Positions 18,940 through 27,463 of a stretch of 27,572 bases of DNA are shown piece by piece. Location of the stretch: assembly GCF_000485595.1 (NCBI RefSeq), contig NW_014577271.1, positions 467,710-495,281 of the forward strand, in the 5' to 3' direction. Within the stretch, counting starts at the first letter, position 1; the number at the start of each line of letters is the position of its first letter. The notes beneath the pieces were generated by a model. That model was given only the letters and a program-made list of their open reading frames with translations, had not been told where the DNA came from and searched no databases. This stretch comes from Priapulus caudatus (lineage: Eukaryota > Priapulida > Priapulimorpha > Priapulimorphida > Priapulidae). The position numbers were made by a program, and so were the translations under genes.

Positions 18940-19260
18940 AAATGGGAACAGGCACTGTTACAGGCCCATCCAAAATTTTAAACAGGGCCTTAGGCAAATT
19001 GAACAGGCCCTTACAAGTTTGAACAGGACCTTAATTTTGTTCAATTTATTCCATTATCAATAAAAGTATTAACTTTGTGTTTATTAGGCATACTCATACA
19101 GGGTTAGAAATTAGTTTCAAAATTTACAGGCCAGCCAGACCTGTAGGTAAGGGATTTTACAGGCCCGCCAGCCAAATTACAGGCCCTGGCTGGCGTGCCA
19201 GGGACGGTTTTGCATGCTGGGGTGGATTTTCTACGGGCCCGTCGGACTTGCTAGTATTAG
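18940..19260. repeat. Cluster of ACAGGCCC words (old repeat)
   Basis: ACAGGCCC or close variants occur at about 18959, 18971, 19003, 19022, 19126, 19158 and 19179, with GCCAGCCAG and CTGGCTGGC complements near 19130-19200. Probably two decayed elements in tandem. No gene. Confidence 0.5.
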
Positions 19261-20735
19261 AAATGTTTGCAAGATTACGATTTACAGCAATACGCTAGCA
19301 AATATATGTAAACGAATATCAGTACCATGAAGGTGAGTGATTAGTGGTCATAATAAGCTGAGGAACGTATACACTTGCTTCTTTATTGGTAGCAAATTTT
19401 GATGAGAAAAATCGGTTAAAAATGCGGGAATCGGTTGTCTCACTCTTGTGTTATTATCTACTCTTGATACTATTAGCACCCTGAGTAGCACCCTGTATTA
19501 GCACACATAATGAACCCTGAATGCTCGCGGGGGTAGGCAAAAACATGGGGGCAACCCATTACGCATGCATGGGGGTGAACTGGCACTATTCTAATCATAA
19601 TTATTGCCTGGCAACCTGCAATGCAGATGTGTTAACTCTCAGCTGAATGAAATTCTTGCCTGCCTGAATATACTTGGATTTTAGCAACTCAATGGAGTGA
19701 GGTTATCACGCACGAAGGGTGATGCCATCTTTGATTATTGATGACACTTGCACGCACCATCTCGCAACAACTGCTTTTGCTATTAGAGCCCCTTCCACTC
19801 GCCTCCTCCCCCCACTCTCCCCCCACAACCACCACTACGCTCGCGCTCGACGCATATCCATGATAACATGTTAATATAGCGAAGTCATTAAAGTTACACA
19901 GCTGTATCTTTATTACTGTACTACCGGTATAGCAAAGCCTATATAGCTATCATAGATTTTAGATCTGTATTAGTGTACCAGTCTCTCTACTATAGTACAA
20001 GTGTTATGGGTTGTATCAGTGTTATAGACGATTCGTAAGGCATGTCGAGAGATGCCCGACTGTGTGTAGGCATGTGATCGTATAGGTCGTAATGTTATGA
20101 ACCTTGCGTTGTGTATTCGTCTCCACCCGTTGTTTCTGTTCGTGCTTGCGTTTCCGCTTGAAGGAAATGTCAGACTTGCCTCTTGTGCGACGTAAGGCGA
20201 GTAGCGAATAACTTCACAGTAGAGATAACACGTATTTGTTGTAACAGACTTGATGGTTTTATTCTACTCAGCGAATCACTAAATACAGACTAGGTAATGT
20301 TTTACAACACATATATAAGTTCTTCTACTTCTTCACTATGTGTGTCTACGTGACTGACTAAGACTAACTGGCTAACTAAGTGGCTTCGACTGGCTAACTA
20401 ACATGCGACTACTAAAGTTCTGCGTGTCGCGGGGCGCAGTGGGTTTTTATATCCATCGCGCGTGTGTGTCATGGTGGGGGGGGACGCGTATATGGTTTGG
20501 TGCGGGCGCGTATCTTCTGACCATAGTGTTGTGGCTATGGGCGTTTTAAATGTTATTTTCACCATTGTTCTTGATGAGTATTTGTTATATATATATATAT
20601 ACACTGTTACAATGCACCTTATAATACACTGATATATATACACTTTATAATACACTAACTGTCACTAGCACTAGCAGCTCACACAGCTAGAATAATACAA
20701 CTAACTGTTAATGTTATAATACACTTGTAATACAG
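19261..20735. other. DYNC2I2: Unassigned region upstream of the first visible DYNC2I2 exon
   Basis: The missing N-terminal exons of DYNC2I2 might lie here, but no stretch combines an ATG, coding texture and a phase-0 GT donor. An ATG frame at 20168 (MSDLPLVRR) has a CGACGTAAGG donor-like site but the wrong phase for the 20736 exon. C-rich sequence lies at about 19790-19850, a G-run at 20476, and TTATAATACACT words recur at about 20618-20730. Confidence 0.3.
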
Positions 20736-20874
20736 GTACAAACTGAGGATCTGTTTGATACCTATTCTAACCTACCAGAAACTGTTCCGTCAGGACTTCC
20801 AGAGTTTCTTGCACGCGTAGAGCCTCTTGTCACAAAGGAGTTAAGAAAGAACATAACAAGTCAAGCGTTTAATG
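20736..20874 (+). CDS. DYNC2I2: DYNC2I2 exon A (N-terminal helical region)
   Basis: The acceptor TACAG ends at 20735 and the donor GTGAGT starts at 20875. The exon begins at a codon boundary and ends after the first base of a Gly codon. It encodes VQTEDLFD, GLPEFLARVEP and ELRKNITSQAF, matching the segment before the WD domain. Confidence 0.88.
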
Positions 20875-23800
20875 GTGAGTACATCACATTAAGTGATTAA
20901 CTGTAATCCCAGAAGTGGGAGCTACATTTTTATGATGGTGAAGTAATGGGTTATCTGGTTGAATATATATGTAGATTGATTAATTTAATAGATCTCAACT
21001 TGTGTTTAGGTTATGATGTCAGCTGGGCGGCAGTGCATAAAGCTGTCTCCTGTGTTCACACACTGCAAAATGTCGACTTCCAGAAAGAGGTATGATAAGT
21101 TATTGTTCATTAATTATGTGTTCTTCGATTTGTTATACAGGTTTGTGTTAGAATATACATATTGCTATGTAGATGGCATTTACACTATAGTGTACCTGAT
21201 AGAGTATAGTCAATGTTATCGTGTTTGACACTTTTATGTAGTTGTTACTGACTGTTTCAGCAAATGGAGTGCACAGGGCTGTCTTGGAACTGTGTTGGGT
21301 CTGTGATTGCAGCAATGTATCTTTTAAAAAACAAGATTTAGAAGAATGTAAAATTGCTACAACTATTGTGTAGTGATATTTCACATTACGTAGTATATGC
21401 ATTCCAGAAAAAAATATCCATAATATGAAAAGCTGTAGTGTGAATGAGGTTTTTCTATTGAGGTCCATTTATGATTATATAATTGGAGATGCGTTCCTAC
21501 AGAAAACTTTTTGGCTGAAAAAATACTAGAAGCACAATTATGAATGCAAGTAAACATGGTCAAATTTAAATATTGAACATTTATTGATGTAATTCTGTAA
21601 CTTATTAATTATAGAAAATAAAGAGAGTATAGAATAGGAATTACTATGAGGGAGAGGGAGCATTGGCCTGGCCTGTCTTTGTTATCACTATCATTTCTGG
21701 GTTTGTCTGCTACAGGCTCTGACCTAGAAGCTAAGATAAGCTGTTTGTACAGCTAGCTTCCTGTAGCAGCTAATGATGCCAACTCTAATAATATTTGATC
21801 TTGTTAGTTGTTTGTATTTAATAAACAGTTCATTAGCGAATTTACAGGTCTGTTGACTATCTCATGACGTCTACCAGTGTTAGTAATATGGATTTCCATC
21901 AGGATGTGTTTTTATTCACTCCTGATTTCATTTTGAAGCATATTTTACTTTCAAAGTTAGTAATGCTAGAGTGAGAAGTGTAAACCTAACATTGGATAGG
22001 GCTGTGTATAGCTAGCTTCACATAGACGTATCAGAAATCTTTGACAGCCATGTAACAGATATGGTCGACATGATCACGAAGACTGGTGTACTCACAAGGG
22101 GGCATTCTGCATGTGGAACATTGACCGGCCACATCTAAATCCAGGCAAGCCGGATTTTGTTATGGAGACACCCGCTTGTATGACAAGTATTGCCTTCCAC
22201 CCAACTGAACCAACACTGATAGCTGGTGGCTATTTCAATGGTATGCTTTATTAGAATTTACATTAACAAGTGTCGCCATATATATGTTGTATATTCTTAA
22301 AACCTTAGCCTTAGCTTAGCTTTTAAGCTTAAAAAGCTATAAAAAAAAACCTTATTTTAAAAAGTGATTACGTTACTGTAAATAGTAAAAGTAAAAAAAT
22401 TATGTCCACTTTTTCACAAAATGTAAGTGATTCTGTTCACTTTTTATGGTTAAATTGCTGCATTATACTTCCTATTTTGCTATTCCGTTCGATGTGCACA
22501 AACATGCACTTGTGACTCATATACATGGCCCATTGCAAGCATTTAATGTCATGATCAATATATCAAATCGCCCAGGTTTTCTGGATTTTTAACTAGTTGA
22601 GAAACAATCTTATCAGGTAAGAATTTGAGGATACATATGTAATCCCGTTAGTACTTACTTTTAATGTAAAAAAATTGCAACCAATATTTTACAAATATAC
22701 AATACATCATAGAAAGTATGTGACGTAGTCAATGTAACCTAGCTCAAGTCATTGGTGAATAAAATTTCCATTATTCACTCCCGATTAAGTATAAATATGG
22801 CTCGTAGGGTCTATGTCCCCCTGACCTCTGTTTGACCTCGCTCGTTTAGCTATTTCTGACTAACCCTAACCCTAACCCTAATCCTAACCCTAACCCTAAC
22901 CCTATATATATTATATATTATATATATATATATATTAGTCAGAAATAGCTAAACGAGCGAGGTCAAACAGAGGTCAAGGGGACATAGACCTTATCTGCAT
23001 AAATATGCAGCGCAGTGACATATTTGCAAACTACAGTGAAAGTTTAGTAAAGAATTTGAGCAGCATATTAGGAGATACATATGTATTATGTGAACACATA
23101 ATTTGGCAGTGTTATTGTTATTTTATTCTGTGAAATAATCTTCTAAGGACGTGTGGAATTTCATGTGCATCCTTGCAGAAGAAGAAGAATCCTATAATAC
23201 TGTTTGTTATGTGACAGTTTGTTAAAAATACAGCATTGAAATTCATGCAGAGCATGTCACGTGCCATTAGATAAAGACCAATATTGCCCAACGGGTTGGC
23301 TAAGAGAGTAGTATGTCAGATCTGGTAAAACGTATTGGTGATGTGACATGCCGAATTGTCACAGGGTTGTTTAGTTTATTAGTTTGTTAGTTAGTTGTGA
23401 TTGTTTGGTGCTGCCCTCGAGTGGCGAAAGGAGAGAAAAGCTAGACGAGGGTAGTCACGAACAGATGGCAGCACTAGGCCACCATGCTGGATCAGATAGA
23501 GAGCAGAAGGAAGCATTCTGCTGCTTAGAAATTTCTATCGGTCAACATCTACGAGGTTATCGTGTGCCCCAGGGCACTTTATTGCCCGCGAAGTTGGCGT
23601 GGTCATTCCTATGGTGGCATAATCTAGTCCGATCATGTACTTTGCTCCTTAGGGGTTTTTGTTTGTTCACAAATAAACCGTCTACCCCGCACTTGATTGT
23701 TGGAGTCTTTTTCCGGACCTCACAAACGGTGCAGTCGACAGGATCCCACCACTGTAGATGATTCACCACCTGAAGGGGTCTTTGGTCTTTGGTCTGGCAG

Positions 23801-26325
23801 AAGAACTGGTCTCGGACTTGCATGGCAAGGGTACAGGTGGAAGCCTACAGGTTGCGGACAGTCAATGATAGATCCGACACATCTGACACTGAGGATGAAG
23901 GCCACTTCGTGGTTTGCCACCCACGGGAAGTCTCAGCTGGTTGCGATGCTGGATCAGATAGAGAGCAGAAGGAAGCATTCTGCTGCTTAGAAATTTTTAT
24001 CGGTTAACATCTATGAGGTTATCGTGTGCCCCAGGGCAGTTTGTTGCCTGCGAAGTTTGCGTGGTCATTCCTACGGTGGCATGATCTAGCTCGATCATGT
24101 ACTTGGCTTCCTAGGGGTTTTTGTTTGTTTACAAATAAACCGTCTACCCCGCACTTGATTGTTGGAGTTTTTTTCCGGACCTTACAAATGGCGTAGTCGA
24201 CAGGATTTTCAAGTACGGCATCCATTGATCCAAGGAGATGAACAAACCCCTGAGGGAGAAGGAAGAAGCGATGAGACGTCAATAAGACGAACATAATCGG
24301 CATGGTTTTTTAGCTCATCTGACATAGTCAGGTGCAGCTTGTAGAATCGCATGATTGTCCGTGCGTTCGTCCGTCCGTCCGTCCGTGCGTCCGTCAACAG
24401 TTGGGTACAAATCTTAACCGCTCGACGTACGGTCACGATATTGGGGGCGTGGGGGGTAATCCAAAAACGAGTTGGGATGTCGAAGCTGGGGGTCAAAGGT
24501 CAATGCGTGCGTGCGTACGTGCGTGCGTGCTTGACACGCCGTCGCCTGCCTCAGTAACGTTTCTGTATCTGCTTCAATCGCTCGTTCTTCACGAGCGCCG
24601 ACGTGTAATGCACGAAGCCGCACTCGTCTAGCCCGATCAGCTTGTTCTTGACGGCGGGACTCGCCGACGAGATGGTCGCGTCGGCCTTCAGCGTCAGATG
24701 CTGCTTGCTGTACCTGTCTCCGACGAGATCCTCGATCCAGTAGCCGTTCGTGAAGGCGGCTCGGGCTACGTGCAGGTTCCAGAGGAAGCTCTTCGCCTGC
24801 TCGTGAATGAATGTGAGCAGAGCGACGCCGGCGTTGCGCGCGTACGTCCACGTGCGCGGCTGTATGCGACAGCCGGGCGTCATGATGAGCACGGCGCCCT
24901 GTGCCGCCACCTGGCGGGCGACGCTGCACACGCGGTCGATCTGCTTCTCCTTGATCGTGCGACCCTCGTAGTAGCGGTGCGCCGACACGTAGATCGTCGC
25001 CGCCGCCAGGGGGCGCTCGTCTTCGTCGAGCTGCTCGATGCTCTGGCTGCGTCGGTTCGTGCCGTTGCGCGTTTTAGTGTTCGTTCGGCTGCCGCTCTTC
25101 GACGATTTGCTCGCCTCATCCGGGAACTTGAGCACGATGTCCATGCGGTGCGCGAACTTGTGGCGCCACCTGGCTTTCAGTTTGACACCGCCCAGGTAGC
25201 AGCGCACTTGGTGTGTCTCAGTTGTTTGCTCCTGGTTGGGTCGGTAAGCTTGGTCTAATACCTTGAGGAGCATATTCTCTACGCTGCGCTCCTAGAGGTA
25301 TACATACAGAAACAAAATCATTATCAACGTAATTGAGTCAATAAATGAATGCCTGGCTAAAGATGCCAGCAAACACAAACGAACAATTAAACAAACAAAA
25401 TATGGGCGTGGGGAGTGTGCGCGCGTAAGCACGCGCGTGTACGCGTGTGTGCATAACTGAACTATACCAAATTATACTAACTGAACTATAACAAATATAT
25501 ATTGTTATAGTTCACTGATTATACAATACTAAACTATAACAAATATATATTGTTATAGTTCACTGATTATACAATACTAAACTATAACAAATATATATTG
25601 TTATAGTTCACTGATTATACAATAATGAACTATAACAAATATATATTGTTATAGTTCAGTGGTGTGCATTCGTGAGTGCGTGCGTGCGTTTATGGATGTA
25701 TATAATTGCGCCCACACACTCCTACTGCTCCCCGCTATCTCGATTTCTCCTTCTCTCACACACATACGTCCTCGTTTCCTCTTTTGCTTTTGCTGTCTTT
25801 TTCACTGTTTTCTCTTTCTCTCTCTTTCTTATTGCTTTATTCAACTTTACGAAGAAAAAATCAGCGAGGTCGGATATTTGTATGCACTGGAGTGCACGCA
25901 ACACATCGGTAGTTGAAACCCCATCGCTATCTACCAGCTGCACAATAAACACCCTTTCTCTCAAGGAGCAAGAGCGTCTACTCGCACGCCCATTCTAATG
26001 ATTCCTAGCTATCAAAACTTGCACTGTATAACTCTGTATAGAAATGTTCCCCCATGTACTCACGCGAAGAGCGTGCGAGTGTTCATGTGAACCCATCAGG
26101 AACTAACGTCACGACGTCTGTGCATTGCACATACCAGAAAAAACGTCGCGCCGATGAGCGACTGCCTTAGCAGTCTAGCTGTGTGGCAGGTATCGCGATT
26201 TTCCGTCTGTAATGCTCCGATGAGCAGGCGGTATGCTATTGTCATCGCCCGCGAAGAATGCATGCGGTATCTCTACAGATACAGTCCCGCTCTCTCGCCT
26301 CCCCTTCTCTCTCTATCTCTCATTT

Positions 26326-26401
<76 letters not shown>

Positions 26402-26573
26402 TCGTATTGAAACGCATCACAATTATAACCATACAGGTGAAGTTGTTGTGTGGAACCTCGGATTAGATGAGGATACACAGCTGGCTGCTTCAGATGAGAA
26501 TTCACACCGAGAGCCTGTCACCCAGGTGCAGTGGATCATCGATCCGAAATCTCGCGTTATTGCAAAGTATCAT
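20736..26573 (+). CDS. DYNC2I2: DYNC2I2 (WDR34), dynein-2 intermediate chain, five internal exons (partial gene)
   Basis: The product is a WD-repeat intermediate chain of cytoplasmic dynein-2, which powers retrograde intraflagellar transport in cilia. Joining 20736-20874, 21010-21089, 21261-21316, 22059-22240 and 26437-26573 gives 594 nt, an uninterrupted 198-codon frame. It contains VQTE at the start (matching the VQTE of the vertebrate N-terminal light-chain-binding region), LPEFLARVEPLV and LRKNITSQAF, then WD repeats: SWNCVGSV...FCMWNID, SIAFHPTEPTLIAGGYFNGEVVVWNL, and the start of the next (VTQVQWI). Order and spacing match vertebrate WDR34 as I remember it (about 536 residues). Introns are 135, 171, 742 and 4196 nt, all GT-AG. 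Missing: the N-terminal exons and the C-terminal WD repeats after 26573, which should lie outside the window or are unrecognised here. Confidence 0.9.
21010..21089 (+). CDS. DYNC2I2: DYNC2I2 exon B
   Basis: The acceptor TGTGTTTAG ends at 21009 and the donor GTATGA starts at 21090. The exon completes the Gly codon and encodes YDVSWAAVHKAVSCVHTL, matching the human FEVNW...VSCLYTL segment. It ends at a codon boundary. Confidence 0.87.
21261..21316 (+). CDS. DYNC2I2: DYNC2I2 exon C (start of first WD repeat)
   Basis: The acceptor ACTGTTTCAG ends at 21260 and the donor GTATCT starts at 21317. It encodes QMECTGLSWNCVGSVIAA plus two bases of an Ile codon. The LSWNxxGSV core is the first strand pair of WD1. 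The short length (56 nt) is offset by exact phase agreement on both sides. Confidence 0.85.
21317..22058. other. DYNC2I2: DYNC2I2 intron C, no further feature
   Basis: AT-rich, 742 nt. Nothing recognised inside apart from its splice sites. Confidence 0.6.
22059..22240 (+). CDS. DYNC2I2: DYNC2I2 exon D (WD1 end and WD2)
   Basis: The acceptor TGTAACAG ends at 22058, with a weak polypyrimidine tract. The donor GTATGC starts at 22241. It encodes YGRHDHEDW, AFCMWNIDRP, ACMTSIAFHPTEPTLIAGG and ends one base into a Gly codon. The YGR-DH-DW...WN-DR pattern is specific to WDR34 among WD proteins as far as I know. Confidence 0.9.
22241..22799. other. DYNC2I2: Start of the 4.2-kb DYNC2I2 intron, no gene
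   Basis: AT-rich with A-runs. Nothing else is recognised before the inverted-repeat element. Confidence 0.5.
22800..22998. mobile_element. Mutator-like MITE: long TIRs, telomeric core, 9-bp target duplication
   Basis: 22808-22862 and 22936-22990 are reverse complements over 55 bp with one mismatch. Imperfect pairing continues to 22800 and 22998. ATAAATATG flanks directly on both sides (22791-22799 and 22999-23007), a 9-bp duplication typical of Mutator-like elements, which also have long TIRs. The centre is seven hexamers TAACCC (one is TAATCC) at 22861-22902 followed by (TA)n to about 22935. No transposase is present. The near-perfect arms suggest a young insertion or arm homogenisation. 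Confidence 0.82.
22999..23355. other. Intronic stretch, nothing recognised
   Basis: AT-rich, no gene or repeat seen apart from the target duplication at its left edge. Confidence 0.4.
23356..24206 (+). mobile_element. LTR retrotransposon fragments: two LTR-3'/primer-binding-site segments in tandem
   Basis: 23484-23744 and 23946-24206 are 261-bp direct repeats, roughly 90% alike by eye. Each ends in TTTTTCCGGACCT(C/T)ACA, then AA, then a primer-binding-site-like 18-mer (23727-23744 and 24189-24206, consensus TGGCGCAGTCGACAGGAT). A TG...CA boundary for the first LTR would start at about 23356 (TGTCACAGGG), so copy 1 has a fuller 5' end and copy 2 is truncated. The 201 bp between them look like leader or early gag (an acidic SDTSDTEDE patch, with no start). 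No pol gene is present. Orientation is + by the primer-binding site. Confidence 0.68.
24311..24531 (+). repeat. Dispersed repeat with terminal hairpin TTAGCTCATCTGAC, copy 2
   Basis: The same order of blocks as 11471-11665: hairpin, (CGTC)n at about 24361-24396, CAACAGTTGGG, ACGAGTTGGGATGTCGAAGC, GGGGGTCAAAGGTCA. It ends in a (GCGT)n tract at about 24502-24531, 20 nt from the stop codon of the antisense exon. Confidence 0.75.
24551..25291 (-). CDS. Terminal exon of an unrecognised gene, antisense inside the DYNC2I2 intron
   Basis: On the minus strand a good 3' splice site (T-rich tract then CCTCTAG) ends at 25292. The frame opens Glu-Arg-Ser-Val-Glu-Asn-Met and runs 246 codons to TGA at 24551-24553. 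Numbered from the Met at 25271-25273 (240 residues): 23-50 is strand-like with many basic residues and a DIVLKF strand; 52-78 is a Ser/Lys/Arg-rich linker; 82-86 is an acidic DEDER patch; 91-175 is a compact segment with YVSAHRYYEG, GAVLIMTPG and YARNAGVALLTF; the end is basic (ERLKQIQKRY). No signal peptide or membrane helix is seen. The exon is visibly GC-rich and CpG-rich compared with its surroundings. GAVLIxTxG...A...GVALL faintly recalls Mrr-like nuclease folds, but the catalytic residues are not identified, so function is unknown. It could be a host gene or a domesticated mobile-element gene. Upstream exons are not found. Confidence 0.68.
   Translation of the reverse strand, partial: ERSVENMLLKVLDQAYRPNQEQTTETHQVRCYLGGVKLKARWRHKFAHRMDIVLKFPDEASKSSKSGSRTNTKTRNGTNRRSQSIEQLDEDERPLAAATIYVSAHRYYEGRTIKEKQIDRVCSVARQVAAQGAVLIMTPGCRIQPRTWTYARNAGVALLTFIHEQAKSFLWNLHVARAAFTNGYWIEDLVGDRYSKQHLTLKADATISSASPAVKNKLIGLDECGFVHYTSALVKNERLKQIQKRY
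25292..25483. other. Intronic spacer with GC-alternating patch
   Basis: Holds the splice acceptor region of the antisense exon and an alternating CG/TG patch at about 25417-25452 (possible Z-DNA). No gene. Confidence 0.4.
25484..25657. repeat. Tandem array: 48-bp unit x 4, each a long palindrome
   Basis: AACTATAACAA starts at 25484, 25532, 25580 and 25628, exactly 48 nt apart. Each is followed by the complement TTGTTATAGTT, so every unit holds a ~29-nt near-perfect palindrome, then CACTGATTATACAATA. Copies are almost identical. A decayed fifth unit lies at about 25456. Confidence 0.9.
25658..26282. other. Intronic stretch, no confirmed gene
   Basis: Pyrimidine-rich at 25735-25835. A minus-strand frame at 25722-25964 is Lys/Arg/Glu-rich because it reads the complement of this CT-rich sequence. 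A CpG-rich block with ACGTCACGACGTC lies at about 26105-26120. No exon can be supported. Confidence 0.35.
26283..26403. repeat. (CT)n microsatellite just upstream of a DYNC2I2 splice acceptor
   Basis: Imperfect then pure (CT)n, ending 33 nt before the acceptor AG at 26435-26436. It lies on the sense strand of the gene, so the pre-mRNA carries a very long pyrimidine tract. Confidence 0.95.
26437..26573 (+). CDS. DYNC2I2: DYNC2I2 exon E (WD2 end and start of WD3)
   Basis: The acceptor ACCATACAG ends at 26436 and the donor GTAAGT starts at 26574. It completes the Gly codon and encodes EVVVWNLGLDEDTQ, then REPVTQVQWIIDP, matching human GEVLVWD...DPVSQVVWL. It ends at a codon boundary. The expected next segment (LSVxTDGKVLxW) is not found before the window end. 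Confidence 0.9.
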
Positions 26574-26599
26574 GTAAGTACCACCTAATGAAAGATAAA

Positions 26600-26680
26600 A
26601 ACAGATAAAGTAACCCTGCCGGTGGTGACTGCAATGGTCACAATCCTGCCAGTGATAACCCTGGCAGTGGTGACTGCAGA
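26600..26680. repeat. Short tandem duplication around CTGCCxGTGGTGACTGCA
   Basis: TAACCCTGxCxGTGGTGACTGCA occurs at about 26611 and 26658, with a diverged CCTGCCAGTG block between. The period is about 47 nt. Confidence 0.6.
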
Positions 26681-26767
26681 ATGTCTTATTTTATAACTCT
26701 TGAAACCGTGTATGCAATGCTTAGTACTGATTCTTTGACGACCACGCCAGAAATATACATACATACA

Positions 26768-26830
26768 GGCCCGTAGCCAGGGGGAGGGGGGTGATTCGGG
26801 GGTTCGCACAACCCCCCCCCCCGAGCAAAA
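26768..26830 (+). repeat. Short mobile-element end with GGCCCGTAGCCAGGGGG
   Basis: GGCCCGTAGCCAGGGGGAGG followed by GGGGGTTCGCACAACCCCCC resembles the end of short dispersed DNA elements that I recall from many animal genomes. G-run and C-run could form a hairpin. Confidence 0.45.
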
Positions 26831-27463
26831 AAAATTAATTAATTAGTAATTCCTTAGGTATTGGATAATCCAGTCCTCCTTTCATGCACTTCATTCTTAC
26901 CCAGGTGATTTTTGCTTTCAAACTTTTGCCTAGAGTAGTAATAGTATCCAGAGTATGCCTACTTCACTTGGTTACATTTCTTTACAGAATAATTTAATGA
27001 ATGTTGTGATTCCGTAATTTGAAACTGCTTGTCTTGAATTCAGATGACATCTTGGACAATATTCTGATAGCAGAGACACATTACAATCCAAGCTAATGTT
27101 ACATTTTGCCGTCATTGTTTGTTTTTTATTTGATCTGAAAGTATTTGTACAATATTGGGACCGTGAGTTGTAAAAAGAGCTGTTATGAGGTACTCGATGT
27201 GACATACAAGTTGCGTCAATATTATTTGTGACTGTAGTTGGTATCTTGCCTTTTTCATGGAGTACCATAAATGAAGAGAACAAGGAATTTATTGATCTAT
27301 TATATTGAAAGAATTGCCGAGTATATATTTTTTTGTTACCATATTTTTTGTTGTAAAGTAAACTCTGATGACATGATTTGTGAAACACACACTTATATCA
27401 ATTATATATCTATTTCATACTTCAAAGTTTTTACCAGTTGGCAATCTGAATGTTACATCTATA
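26831..27463. other. AT-rich stretch, no gene recognised
   Basis: The next DYNC2I2 exon was sought here and not found. An acceptor-like TTTCTTTACAG at about 26977-26987 is followed by non-coding sequence. Confidence 0.4.

Noticed and set aside
20168-20212. First coding exon of DYNC2I2 (ATG with a GTAAGG donor)
   Set aside because: The donor would leave one base over, but exon A at 20736 needs a phase-0 partner; no similarity to the known N-terminus.
22861-22902. Chromosome end (true telomere)
   Set aside because: Only seven hexamers, enclosed by inverted repeats and lying within a gene's intron; clearly interstitial.
24698-25258. 186-codon plus-strand open frame
   Set aside because: It is the shadow of the GC-rich minus-strand exon, is Arg/Val/Ala-rich and shows no splice or homology support; the minus frame has the better composition and an acceptor site.
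25484-25657. CRISPR-like array of palindromic repeats
   Set aside because: Period is constant at 48 but the 'spacers' are identical too, so it is a tandem minisatellite.
25722-25964. Minus-strand Lys/Arg/Glu-rich frame, considered as an upstream exon of the antisense gene
   Set aside because: Its composition follows from the complementary CT-rich sequence, and no donor in the right phase to the 25291 acceptor was found.
26972-27388. 138-codon minus-strand frame near the window end
   Set aside because: AT-rich, Asn/Ser/Lys-heavy, with no recognisable domain, splice sites or bias.
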